A stretch of 64,000 bases of DNA from Stieleria mannarensis (lineage in GTDB: Bacteria > Planctomycetota > Planctomycetia > Pirellulales > Pirellulaceae): positions 124,001 to 188,000 of the forward strand of contig NZ_JACEHH010000013.1 of assembly GCF_014154935.1 (NCBI RefSeq). Direction: 5' to 3'. Position 1 is the stretch's first letter; each line of letters begins with the position of its first letter. Positions 54,235-63,040 of the stretch are shown one piece after another. The translations under genes were made by a program, and so were the position numbers. The notes under the pieces are model-generated. The model was given only the letters and a program-made list of their open reading frames with translations. It did not search any database and had not been told where the DNA came from.

Positions 54235-57200
54235 TCACCCCAACACACCCCGGGCCAGTTTGAGGTACCCGCCTCCGGTAGGATCGTCGATGTCGATCTC
54301 CGGGTAATTCTTCGGCGGCATCTTGGTCGTGCCCGGCTTCTTTTGCGGCCGCAGTGGGATGTAGGCGCGTTTGCCGTCGACGATGCGCACCGGGTACTTG
54401 GATTGTTTGGCCAACGTCTCCACCCGTCGACGCTGGGTGTAGTGCAGCACGATGAACCGCGCGTCGCTGGTGATCGATGCGATCTGCCAAGCGGCGGCAT
54501 CCAGGCGCAGTTCGGCCAGCTCCAGCATCCGCTCGGCCGCATCGGGCAGCGGTCCGAAACGATCCAACAACTCCTCGCGGATCGATCCGATTTCTTCGGC
54601 GCTTTCCAGTTTGGCGATCCGGCGGTACAGGTCGATCTTGTGGCGTAGATCCGGAACGTAGTCCGGCGCCAGATAGGCTTCGACCGGCAGATCGATGTCG
54701 ACGTCGGCCGAAAGCGCCGGCGGCAGGTTTTGCATTTGCCGAACGGCTTCTTCGAGCAACTGACAATACATTTCGTATCCGACCGCGGCGATGTGCCCAC
54801 TTTGCTGGCTTCCCAACAGATTTCCGGCGCCGCGGATTTCCAAGTCACGCATCGAGATCGCGAATCCGGCCCCCATCTGACTGAACTCCTCGATCGCCCG
54901 CAACCGTTTGCTCGCCTCGGGAGAGAGGTGTTTGTGGGGGGCGACCATCATGTAGCAGAACGCCTGGTGTTTGTAGCGTCCGACGCGGCCGCGCAGCTGG
55001 TGCAGGTCGCTCAGTCCGTAGTGGTCCGCGTCATCAATAAAAATCGTGTTGGCGTTGGGGATGTCCAAGCCGCTTTCGATAATCGTGGTCGCCAACAGCA
55101 AGTCGTACTTGTGTTCGATGAAGTCGACCATGACTTGCTCCAGTTCGCCTTCGGCCATTTGACCGTGCCCGATCACGATGCGAATCTCGGGGACGATTCC
55201 GCGGATCTTTTCGGCCACCGTTTCCATGTCGCCGATCCGATTGTGGACCATAAAGATCTGGCCGCCGCGATTGAGTTCGCGGACGATCGCGCTGCGAATC
55301 AGTTTGTCGTCCCAACGCGTGACGACGGTTTCGACACTGCGGCGTTCGGCGGGCGGCGTTTCCAAGTTGCTGATGTCACGCACGCCGACCAAGGCCATGT
55401 GCAGCGTGCGTGGGATCGGGGTGGCCGACAGCGTCAACACGTCGACGTTGGAATGTTTGTTCTTCAGCCGTTCTTTGACGCCGACGCCGAATCGCTGTTC
55501 TTCGTCGATGATCACCAACCCCAGGTTGGAAAACGCGATGTCCTTGCCCGCGACGCGGTGCGTGCCGACGACGATGTCGACCTTGCCCGCTTTCAAATCC
55601 TTCAGCGTTTGGCGTTGGTCGGCGGCCGTGCAGAACCGGCTGAGTTTTTCGATCCGCACCGGGAACTCGGCCATGCGGTTACGAAAGTTGTGAAAGTGCT
55701 GTTCCGCGAGGACGGTGGTCGGCACCAACACCGCGACTTGGTAGCCGCTGGTGACCGCTTTGAATGCGGCCCGCATGGCGACTTCGGTCTTGCCGAACCC
55801 GACGTCGCCACAGATCAAGCGGTCCATCGGCTTGACCATTTCCATGTCGTCTTTGCAATCGGCGATCGCGGTGACTTGGTCCGGAGTTTCCTGGTAAGGA
55901 AAACTGGCGTCGAACTGTTGTTGCCAGATGTGGTCGGGATCAAAGGCGATGCCTTTTCGACCGGTCCGCTTGGCTTGCAGTTCCAGCAACTCGCTGGCCA
56001 TGTCGGTCACCGCCGATTCGGCCGCCTTCTTCTGCCGCACCCAGGCTTGGCCGCCGATCTTGGCCAGTTTGGGGCGATTCTTGGTGCCGCCGACGTAGCG
56101 CTGGATCAACCCGATTCGCGAGGCCGGCACGTAGATTTTTGATCCGCCGTCGTATTCGATGACCAGGTGTTCGACGTGCTGGCCGTTCTTTTCGATGTGA
56201 TCCAGGCCGCGGTAGAGTCCGATGCCGTGGGAAAGGTGAACGACCAAATCGCCCGCTTCCAACTGCATCGATGTCGTAATCGGTTTTCCGGCGGCGCGCG
56301 TTTTGCCACGCCGCACCGGGCTGCGATGGAACAGTTCCGCACCGGTCAGCACCAAGCGTTTGGCGGCGGTCAAACGGAACCCGCCGCTGATTTGGGCGAC
56401 GGCCGGTTTGATGTGCCCGCTCCGCGACGCCTCGGTTTCGGTCAACAATTCCATCAGCCGCTGGCTGTCCGAGGGCGTGTCGCCGACCAGCAGGATTTCG
56501 TGGTCGGCCGCGACGGTGTCGATCCGCGTTTGGGTTTCCTCCAGCGCCAAAGCGAATCCGTCGGCGCTGGTCGATTGCAGATCGATCGTCGTCTCGGCAC
56601 CTTCGTTCAACAGCGACGCCGTGACCACCTTCAAGTGCGACATCGACGAGAGCAGCGAGTTGAAATCGGTGAAATGGCTGTGGTCATCGGTCCGCGCCAA
56701 CAGCGTTTCGGCCGACAGCTTGCTGTCGTGCGGATCGACCAAAATCACCAACGTGTCCTCGGGCAAGTAGTCCGTGATCGGCCCCAGGTCGATGTCATGC
56801 AAGGAATCTTCGGAGGTTTGGTCGTCCGCCCCGACGGCGGTGATTTCGACCTCGCGGATCGATTCGACACTCCGTTGACTGCCCAGGTCAAACTTGCGGA
56901 TCGAATCGATTTCATCGCCGAACCACTCGACCCGAATCGGGTTGGACTGGTCGACCGAGAAGATGTCCATCAAACCGCCCCGCGTGGCGTATTCCCCCGG
57001 CAATTGGACGGCCGTGGTGCCGACAAACCCGCTTTGGTCCAGCCACTCAGCGACCGCCTCCATGGTGACTTGGTTCCCGACGGCCAGTCGCCGCGTCGAG
57101 GCTTCCATCTGGGCGGGCGTGGGGACCAATTGAATCGCCCCGCCGATATAGGCGGTCACCAACAGGGGATCGGTGTCACCAGATTCACGGCCGCGGAGTT

Positions 57201-57612
57201 TATTCAGCACCTGCAGTCGCTCGGCCAGATCGCTGTCGGCCAACGCATGTTTGCCCGATCGCCCGACGCTCAATGGCAGTGCGACCGAATCGGCGATCCC
57301 GAACGCGATCGCGTCGCCGGCCACCACATCGGCGTCGGCCGCTTGGGGCAGCAGCATCAGCACATTGGGGCAGCGCCGCGCCGCCGCGGCGGCCAACACC
57401 GCGCGCAGCGACCCCCAGACGCCCGAAAACGCCAGCTGGTCTCCCGGAGAGCATGCAGCGATCGTAGCGCCGATCTGCGCATGCTCATCCAGCAAGTCAA
57501 CGATTTCCAGTAAACGTTGCGTTCCGAGGGGGCTGGCGATGGACAAGGTCGATCGGTGGGGTTTCGGTGGAGAGGGGTTGCGGTCGGGGCTGCGAATAGG
57601 CGGCAGGGACAA
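54235..57612 (-). CDS. mfd: Transcription-repair coupling factor Mfd
   Basis: 1,125 residues from a TTG; I see no in-frame ATG near the N-terminus that fits. The N-terminal UvrB-like region is about 1-440. The RNA-polymerase-interacting (CarD-like) domain is about 445-510 (LEAGDLVVHLSHGIGLYRGL). The SF2 translocase has Walker A GDVGFGKTE (Lys608), DEEQ (703-706) and SATPIPRTLHMAL. A C-terminal TRCF domain is at about 970-1090. It displaces stalled RNA polymerase and recruits UvrA. Slightly shorter than E. coli Mfd (~1,150) but apparently complete. Confidence 0.96.
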   Translation of the reverse strand: MSLPPIRSPDRNPSPPKPHRSTLSIASPLGTQRLLEIVDLLDEHAQIGATIAACSPGDQLAFSGVWGSLRAVLAAAAARRCPNVLMLLPQAADADVVAGDAIAFGIADSVALPLSVGRSGKHALADSDLAERLQVLNKLRGRESGDTDPLLVTAYIGGAIQLVPTPAQMEASTRRLAVGNQVTMEAVAEWLDQSGFVGTTAVQLPGEYATRGGLMDIFSVDQSNPIRVEWFGDEIDSIRKFDLGSQRSVESIREVEITAVGADDQTSEDSLHDIDLGPITDYLPEDTLVILVDPHDSKLSAETLLARTDDHSHFTDFNSLLSSMSHLKVVTASLLNEGAETTIDLQSTSADGFALALEETQTRIDTVAADHEILLVGDTPSDSQRLMELLTETEASRSGHIKPAVAQISGGFRLTAAKRLVLTGAELFHRSPVRRGKTRAAGKPITTSMQLEAGDLVVHLSHGIGLYRGLDHIEKNGQHVEHLVIEYDGGSKIYVPASRIGLIQRYVGGTKNRPKLAKIGGQAWVRQKKAAESAVTDMASELLELQAKRTGRKGIAFDPDHIWQQQFDASFPYQETPDQVTAIADCKDDMEMVKPMDRLICGDVGFGKTEVAMRAAFKAVTSGYQVAVLVPTTVLAEQHFHNFRNRMAEFPVRIEKLSRFCTAADQRQTLKDLKAGKVDIVVGTHRVAGKDIAFSNLGLVIIDEEQRFGVGVKERLKNKHSNVDVLTLSATPIPRTLHMALVGVRDISNLETPPAERRSVETVVTRWDDKLIRSAIVRELNRGGQIFMVHNRIGDMETVAEKIRGIVPEIRIVIGHGQMAEGELEQVMVDFIEHKYDLLLATTIIESGLDIPNANTIFIDDADHYGLSDLHQLRGRVGRYKHQAFCYMMVAPHKHLSPEASKRLRAIEEFSQMGAGFAISMRDLEIRGAGNLLGSQQSGHIAAVGYEMYCQLLEEAVRQMQNLPPALSADVDIDLPVEAYLAPDYVPDLRHKIDLYRRIAKLESAEEIGSIREELLDRFGPLPDAAERMLELAELRLDAAAWQIASITSDARFIVLHYTQRRRVETLAKQSKYPVRIVDGKRAYIPLRPQKKPGTTKMPPKNYPEIDIDDPTGGGYLKLARGVLG

Positions 57613-57629
57613 ACGGCACGGGCATTCGC

Positions 57630-57682
57630 GTTGGTGTGCAGGCTTTCGCCGCTCCCGGTCGCTGCGATCGGGAATCGCCTCA
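57630..57682. repeat. Partial second copy of the GTTGGTGTGCAGGCTTT repeat
   Basis: Matches the left arm and centre of the element at 24724-24798 but lacks the right arm. It lies immediately upstream of the mfd start, within its probable leader or promoter. Confidence 0.8.
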
Positions 57683-57684
57683 AT

Positions 57685-57869
57685 GGACCGTCCAGCTTAG
57701 GGCAGAGACGAAACGTGACAAATCCAAATGATCTGGCCGATTGGGTCAGATGTGGTCGGGGGAGGCGTGGACGACGTCCTTTCGAGGTCGTCGTGCCAAG
57801 CCCCACGGGCGACGACCCGGAATGGGCATCGTACGTGCGCGAAAAGTATCGCCCGAAGCTGGACGGTCC
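57685..57869. repeat. Exact 14-bp inverted pair upstream of mfd
   Basis: GGACCGTCCAGCTT at 57685-57698 and AAGCTGGACGGTCC at 57856-57869 are perfect inverted copies 157 bp apart. The interval contains smaller hairpins (CGACGTCCTTTCGAGGTCG near 57772 and GACGACCCGGAATGGGCATC). The rest of the 416-bp spacer 57613-58029 shows no convincing gene. Confidence 0.8.
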
Positions 57870-58029
57870 CTCAAGCCGTGACACCAGGGATCGCTGACAG
57901 GGCCCTAGTTGACTCGAACGGGGCGAAAAGATCGAGGCCGCATTCCCTCGGGGCGGTTCACAGGTGCCCGATTTGAGGCGACAATCACGGCCGTATCACT
58001 GGATCCAATCACCGGGAAGAGGACGCTCA

Positions 58030-59073
58030 ATGAGTATCGGAATCGGAATCGTCGGCTGTGGCATGATCGCAAACTTTCACGCACGGGCCATCGCCGATGC
58101 CGAAGGCGCCCACCTGGTCGGTGCCTGCAGCCGTCGCAAAGAGGAATACGACGCGTTCGCGGAAAAACACGCTTGCCGCGGATTCGGTTCGTTGGAGGAA
58201 ATGCTGGCCGATCCCGAGGTCCAGGCGGTTTCGATCTGCACCCCCAGCGGTTTGCACTTGGATCCCGCCGTCGCGGCCGCCAAAGCCGGCAAACACGTGA
58301 TCGTCGAAAAACCGCTGGAAATCACCACCGAACGCTGCGACCAGATCATCAAGGCCTGCGACGAAGCCGGTGTGCGGCTGAGCGTCGCGTTCCAAAGCCG
58401 ATTCCACCAGTCCAGCCTGTTGATGAAGCAAGCCGTCGACTCGGGGCGGTTCGGGAAAGTGACGATGGGCGATGCCTACGTCAAGTGGTACCGCAGCCAG
58501 GAGTACTACGACAGCGGCGAGTGGCGCGGGACCTGGAAACTCGATGGCGGCGGTGCGCTGATGAACCAAGCAATCCACAGCGTCGATTTGCTGTTGTGGC
58601 TGATGGGCCCGGTCAAGCAACTCAGCGCGATGACATCGACGCTGACGCACGAACGCATCGAAGTCGAAGACGTGGCGGTGGCGACGCTGCAATTCGAAAA
58701 CGGCGCACTCGGCGTGATCGAAGCGACGACGACCGCCTACCCTGGGGCGCTCAAACGGATCGAGATCAGCGGCAGCGAAGGCAGCGCGATCCTGGAAGAG
58801 GAAGACATCAAGGCGTGGGAGTTTGCCAACGAAACCGAAGCGGATGAAAAGGTCCGCGCCGAAATGGTCGGCAAAACCGACACCGGCGGCGGAGCCTCCG
58901 ATCCGTCGGCGATCAGCCACGACGGACACACCAAGATCATCGAAGAAACCGTCCGGGCGATCAACGAAGGCCGCCCGACGACCATCAACGGCCATGAAGG
59001 CCGACGCAGCGTCGAAGTGATCTGTGCGATCTATGAAAGTGCCAAAACCGGTAAGGTCGTGACGCTGGGTTGA
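58030..59073 (+). CDS. Gfo/Idh/MocA family oxidoreductase
   Basis: 347 residues from MSIGIGIVGCGMIA behind AGAGGA. The Rossmann motif GIVGCGMIA, the conserved EKP (Glu93-Lys94-Pro95), and GGGALMNQAIHSVDLL with His183 and Asp186 are all present. This is an NAD(P)-dependent sugar or cyclitol dehydrogenase-like enzyme. No export signal, so cytoplasmic. The substrate is not predictable from the neighbours. Family members are abundant in planctomycetes that degrade algal polysaccharides. Confidence 0.93.
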   Translation: MSIGIGIVGCGMIANFHARAIADAEGAHLVGACSRRKEEYDAFAEKHACRGFGSLEEMLADPEVQAVSICTPSGLHLDPAVAAAKAGKHVIVEKPLEITTERCDQIIKACDEAGVRLSVAFQSRFHQSSLLMKQAVDSGRFGKVTMGDAYVKWYRSQEYYDSGEWRGTWKLDGGGALMNQAIHSVDLLLWLMGPVKQLSAMTSTLTHERIEVEDVAVATLQFENGALGVIEATTTAYPGALKRIEISGSEGSAILEEEDIKAWEFANETEADEKVRAEMVGKTDTGGGASDPSAISHDGHTKIIEETVRAINEGRPTTINGHEGRRSVEVICAIYESAKTGKVVTLG

Positions 59074-59111
59074 GACCATCGATTGGCTGGAAGCCTCTCC
59101 CGCTCATCCGG

Positions 59112-60659
59112 TCACCGATTTTCCCAAAACCTTCGTGCCGCTCGAATGAACGGCACGAAGCCGGCCAGTTCCTCCGGCGGCAATCGCGCCAGCCGTTGTT
59201 CGTACTGCGACAACCAGTCTTGAAAGAACCGCACGCTTTCTTGGGACACCCGGCGGCGGCCGTCAAACTCGATCCACCAAGGGGCGGTCACCGCTGCACG
59301 GTAGTGGTCCTCGTGTAGCGTCATCACGCGCAGGATCACCCAGCCGCTTTCCTGGGCCATGATCGCCGGGATCTCGCCTCCGGATTTGGCAAATTCATCC
59401 AAGCGGGCGCTGTAGTGCACGCGGTTGTTGTGGATCACCTCCAAATAGTCGACCGGATCACGGACCGCCAGATTCAATTCCGGTTGCAAACGTAACACCT
59501 CTCCGCTGCGGCCTTGGAAAACGTGTCCGGGCAATTTGCCGCCGACCAAGGGCCGCAACAGCGGGCCGTTGGTCGCCACACTGTTGCCCGCCCAAACGCC
59601 CTCCCACCAGGCCTGGTCGGACGCCGGCTGGGTCGGCGATGACACATCGTCAGCGATGCCGGAGCCGTCGGAGGTGACATACAAGCGGTTGTAGCCGATC
59701 GGGGTTCGCGCCGAAGCGTCTCCGCCGCCGGCCAACGGGACCAGCGGAATCCCGGCATCGAGGGCGTGCCGGTAAATTCGCTCGGCGTAGCGGCCGACCT
59801 GGGTGGGTTCGCCCAATGAAAACGACGACGGAGCATGTCCGTTGCGGACCGACAGGACGCGTTTGTCCAGTCGCAACCAATCGCCCATCACGAAGATGCC
59901 GTGCACTTTGCCGCTGGCCAGCCAGACCGGCAGCTCCCAGGCGAAAGGGTTTTCGATCCCGATTTTCACGTCCGTTCCGGTTTCGCTGCCGACGACCGCG
60001 ACCAGGTGTTCCAGCGAGTTCTCGGTGGATGAGAGCGTCTGTGCGGCCTGTTCGTCCAGTCCGTAATAGGCCAGGCCGCGGTCGCAGCTCACGTCGGTGC
60101 GAATCCAAAGCGGGGCGTGATCGATCGGGTCATCGGCATCGCGGTGGGGAATCGGTTTGGCCGGCCGCTTGCCCAGCACGGCGGCGACGTGCAGGTCCTC
60201 CGATGCCATCCGCAGCGGCACGCTTTCGGCGGACGGCGTGACGCAGCAATCACCGGCCAGCCATCCCTCGGCCGCCATGTCGACCATTCGCGGCAGCGCG
60301 ACCGTCTTTTCATCCAAACTGGTTTTCTCCAGCTCAAACGTGCCGTTGATCACCCGATACTCGGGGCCGCGAATGATCCGAAAGCGATACGGGCCGTCGG
60401 GCAATTCCAGCAGGACGCTGCGATCGACCACGACGCCGATCCCGGCCGAAACGGTTTGCCGGACCGGCATCGGTTTTTCCGAACGGCCCGACGGGGCGGC
60501 ACCGCGGTAAAACTCGACCCGCGAAATGACGCTTTGGCCGGTCGATTCGTCATCCAGCTGCAGCGTCAAGGAACCGCCCGCGGCCAGACAGGGACTGGCC
60601 CCAGAAACCAGAACCCCTACAGTAAACGCCCAATGGGCCGATCTTTGCCGTAATTTCAT
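59112..60659 (-). CDS. Secreted CehA/McbA-like protein with altered metal-binding motif
   Basis: 515 residues from MKLRQRSAHWAFTVGVLVSG (signal peptide). The N-terminal ~120 residues form a beta-sandwich (SLTLQLDDESTGQSVISRVE). The following region has the layout of PVC CehA/McbA-type PHP hydrolases, with GWLAGD then 'PLRMASEDLHVAAVL'. At the place where these usually read GDLHVHR, this protein reads GDCCVTP (about 136-142), so the histidines that hold the metal are missing. The C-terminal half has the family's 'AWWEGVWAGNSVATNGPLLR' pattern. Probably catalytically altered or inactive. Family call moderate. Confidence 0.7.
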   Translation of the reverse strand: MKLRQRSAHWAFTVGVLVSGASPCLAAGGSLTLQLDDESTGQSVISRVEFYRGAAPSGRSEKPMPVRQTVSAGIGVVVDRSVLLELPDGPYRFRIIRGPEYRVINGTFELEKTSLDEKTVALPRMVDMAAEGWLAGDCCVTPSAESVPLRMASEDLHVAAVLGKRPAKPIPHRDADDPIDHAPLWIRTDVSCDRGLAYYGLDEQAAQTLSSTENSLEHLVAVVGSETGTDVKIGIENPFAWELPVWLASGKVHGIFVMGDWLRLDKRVLSVRNGHAPSSFSLGEPTQVGRYAERIYRHALDAGIPLVPLAGGGDASARTPIGYNRLYVTSDGSGIADDVSSPTQPASDQAWWEGVWAGNSVATNGPLLRPLVGGKLPGHVFQGRSGEVLRLQPELNLAVRDPVDYLEVIHNNRVHYSARLDEFAKSGGEIPAIMAQESGWVILRVMTLHEDHYRAAVTAPWWIEFDGRRRVSQESVRFFQDWLSQYEQRLARLPPEELAGFVPFIRAARRFWENR

Positions 60660-60822
60660 CCGAGATTGGTTCCAATGCGATTGCGGCGCAAACTTTGCTC
60701 TCTCTGGCCGGTTGGCAGCGACCGTGCCAACTTTGTTGTCGGCAAAGTATAAACCGTACCCTCGTCGCATCGGCCCCTTTCCCCACCCACCATCTGACTG
60801 ATCGTTAGAGACTATTTTTACC

Positions 60823-61839
60823 GTGTCTGAAGACCTTTACCAAACCCTTGGCGTCGCTCGAACCGCTTCGAAAGACGAAATCAAAAAGGCGCATCGCAAA
60901 CTGGCACTGAAGTTCCACCCGGATAAAAACCCGGGAAAGGACGCGCAGGAGAAATTTAAACGGATCCAGGAAGCCTATGACGTCTTGAGTGATGACGAAA
61001 AACGGGCCGCCTATGACCGCTACGGCAAAGATTTTGAAAAGATCCGCGGCGGCGGGTACGCGGGGGCCGCGCCGGGAGGTTTTGATGGGCTGGACCTGGA
61101 ACAGATCTTTGGCGGCGGCGGGGCTGGTCGTGGTGGCCAAGCCGGCGGGTTCAATTTCGAAGGCGGTTTCGGAGACTTTTTCGAACAGATCCTCGGCGGC
61201 GGCGGACGTGGGGCCGGGCCGCGAGGCGGTGCAGGCCGGGCGGCCGGTGCGCGGGGAGCGGGTGCGCGGGGAGCGGGCGCGCGGACGGCCCCGAATCGCG
61301 GCCCGCAAAAGGGTGCCAACATCCGCCACGAACTCGAACTGCCGCTCTCGCTGGCGGTTCGTGGCGGCGAGACGGAGTTCTACGTCGGTGACGAAAAGCT
61401 GGCCGTCACGATCCCCCCCGGTGTCGCCGAGGGCGCCAAAATGCGACTCCGCCAGCAAGGCGAGCCTTCGCCCAACGGCGGCGAGCGCGGCGACCTGATC
61501 CTGGTGATCAAGACATCGCCGCATCCGCACTTTCGCCGCCGCGGCCAAAACCTGGAACTAACCCTGCCGGTCAGTCTGACCGAAGCCGCCTTGGGGACCA
61601 CGGTCGATGTTCCCACGCCATCGGGAGTCGTCAGTTTGAACATCCCCGCGGGCAGCAGCGGTGGACGCAAGCTGAGACTCAAGGGGCAGGGGATTCCTTC
61701 CAAGTCCGGTGCCAGCGGCGACCTGATCGTCCAGCTTCAAATCAAATTGCCCGAATCGATCGATGAGGAATCACGAGAGTTGCTGACGAAGTTCGCGGCC
61801 AATAATCCGCAGTCGCTGCGTGAGGACTTGGCCTTCTGA
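60823..61839 (+). CDS. DnaJ-class co-chaperone (CbpA/Type II-like, no zinc finger)
   Basis: 338 residues from a GTG. J-domain residues 5-68 with HPD at 32-34. A Gly/Arg/Ala-rich linker (about 72-160, [20 protein letters not shown]) is followed by two C-terminal substrate-binding domains ('[20 protein letters not shown]', '[19 protein letters not shown]'). The cysteine-rich zinc domain of DnaJ is absent, as in CbpA/DjlA-type members. It stimulates DnaK. Nine bases separate its stop from rnpA, so the two are probably co-transcribed. Confidence 0.93.
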   Translation: MSEDLYQTLGVARTASKDEIKKAHRKLALKFHPDKNPGKDAQEKFKRIQEAYDVLSDDEKRAAYDRYGKDFEKIRGGGYAGAAPGGFDGLDLEQIFGGGGAGRGGQAGGFNFEGGFGDFFEQILGGGGRGAGPRGGAGRAAGARGAGARGAGARTAPNRGPQKGANIRHELELPLSLAVRGGETEFYVGDEKLAVTIPPGVAEGAKMRLRQQGEPSPNGGERGDLILVIKTSPHPHFRRRGQNLELTLPVSLTEAALGTTVDVPTPSGVVSLNIPAGSSGGRKLRLKGQGIPSKSGASGDLIVQLQIKLPESIDEESRELLTKFAANNPQSLREDLAF

Positions 61840-61848
61840 CGGCCCGTC

Positions 61849-62229
61849 ATGAAACCCAACGCCTTTCCCAAATCGAAACGCATCGTCAGCGGTCGAGCGT
61901 TCACGCTGGCGCTGCGGAAAGGCGGCTGCGCGGCCGATGGTTGCTTGGTCGTTTTCGCGTTTCCCAGGCGCCAAGGCGACGACCGCTCCGACCAACCGCG
62001 GCGATTGGGCGTGACCATCCCCAAGAAAACCGGGAACGCCGTCGTCCGCAATCGCTGGAAACGTTGGATCCGTGAGTCGTTCCGCATCCAGCAGGCGGAG
62101 TTTCCACTCGGGTACGACTTCGTCGTCCGCCCCAAAAAAGGTGCCCGCGGAAACTGGGCCTCCATCCAGCGGTCGCTGCCCAAGCTGGCCCGAAAAGCAG
62201 CGCGGCGGCTCGAATCGAAACGGGGCTAG
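61849..62229 (+). CDS. rnpA: Ribonuclease P protein component
   Basis: 126 residues from ATG. The signature RLGVTIPKKTGNAVVRNRWK and RWIRESFR is the RNase P protein RNR motif. It assists the catalytic RNA in 5' processing of tRNAs. It normally follows rpmH near the origin; here it follows a dnaJ-like gene, and no rpmH, yidD or yidC is visible within the next 1.7 kb. The final codons and stop are supplied by a dispersed repeat (62221-62279). Confidence 0.95.
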   Translation: MKPNAFPKSKRIVSGRAFTLALRKGGCAADGCLVVFAFPRRQGDDRSDQPRRLGVTIPKKTGNAVVRNRWKRWIRESFRIQQAEFPLGYDFVVRPKKGARGNWASIQRSLPKLARKAARRLESKRG

Positions 62230-62279
62230 CGCCCATCGGCTAATCGTTAGCTGTTTCATTTCGACTCAATCAACAGGCC
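62221..62279. repeat. 59-bp dispersed repeat overlapping the rnpA stop
   Basis: Reverse complement of 44270-44328 with two mismatches. Its first nine bases encode the last two residues and stop of rnpA (CGG GGC TAG). Confidence 0.95.
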
Positions 62280-62318
62280 GGTAAGCGAGCGGCGCGTGAA
62301 AGGGTGGTGACGATACAG

Positions 62319-62540
62319 AAGCGGCAGAATGATACGGGGCAAAACGATGGGGGCAAAACGATGGGAAGGCAGACACGATGGCGGAATGATGGCGGACCGA
62401 TGGGGACGAAGGACGATCGAGCGAGGCTTCGTCGTCTGGCGACAGCATCATTCTGCCCCGTATCATTCTGCCTCCACCTCCTGCTCTCGTTTCCCAACAG
62501 TCATTGTCGTGCCCCCCATCGTTTTGCCCCCTTCTTCTCG
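62319..62540. repeat. Long inverted element built of CATCATTCTGCC and CAAAACGATGGGGG blocks
   Basis: GGCAGAATGATACGGGGC (62333-62350) is exactly inverted at 62455-62472. GGCAAAACGATGGGG blocks near 62349-62375 are inverted near 62511-62531. The right arm matches 54126-54152. The spacer 62230-62782 holds no convincing gene. Confidence 0.9.
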
Positions 62541-62782
62541 CCCCGAGCCACGTAGCCCACCACCGGCGACGCCCCCGCCGGGCGACAAGGATCGGTTCTA
62601 CGAATTAAACCGCTTGCTCTGACAATCGGGCTCCTTTTGCCCTACGATCCTGAACCGCGACGGACTTTGACGGCTGCTCCCGACCTGCGGTGTTCCTTTC
62701 AACTATTCTCCTAACGGGTGGGAAGTCGAAGAACACCTAGGACAATCCAGCTGCAAACACGATCCAAGCCCGTTGAAGATCG

Positions 62783-63040
62783 ATGGTGAAATGCCCCCGC
62801 TGTCAGAACCGGCCCAACGAATGTTACCCGTCCCGCTGGTACAAGCAGGTGCCATTCTTGCTGACGCTGCGTATCCGCTGGCGGTGCATGCGATGTGGAG
62901 CCACCTTTGCCGACTGGATCTGGAGCGAAGATCCGCCGAACCAGCCCTACCGGCGCCACGATGCGCCGCAACCGGACGATCAGGGGGCTGAGGGTTCGAC
63001 AGACGTGGAACGAATCGCCGGATCGGCCACGCTGCAATAA
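62783..63040 (+). CDS. Small zinc-ribbon-like protein
   Basis: 85 residues from MVKCPRCQNRPNEC. Two CxxC knuckles (Cys4/Cys7 and Cys35/Cys38, RWRCMRCGATF) are typical of a zinc ribbon. The last ~45 residues are polar and probably disordered. Its 3' end overlaps the convergent redox gene by about 60 bp. It could be a real small regulator or a chance ORF; the paired cysteines favour a real one. Confidence 0.55.
   Translation: MVKCPRCQNRPNECYPSRWYKQVPFLLTLRIRWRCMRCGATFADWIWSEDPPNQPYRRHDAPQPDDQGAEGSTDVERIAGSATLQ

Noticed and set aside
57715-57897. 60-residue ORF (starting GTG, TNPNDLADWVRC) in the mfd spacer
   Set aside because: It overlaps two hairpin repeats and one arm of the 14-bp inverted pair; no RBS or recognisable motif. 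Low but not zero chance of being real.
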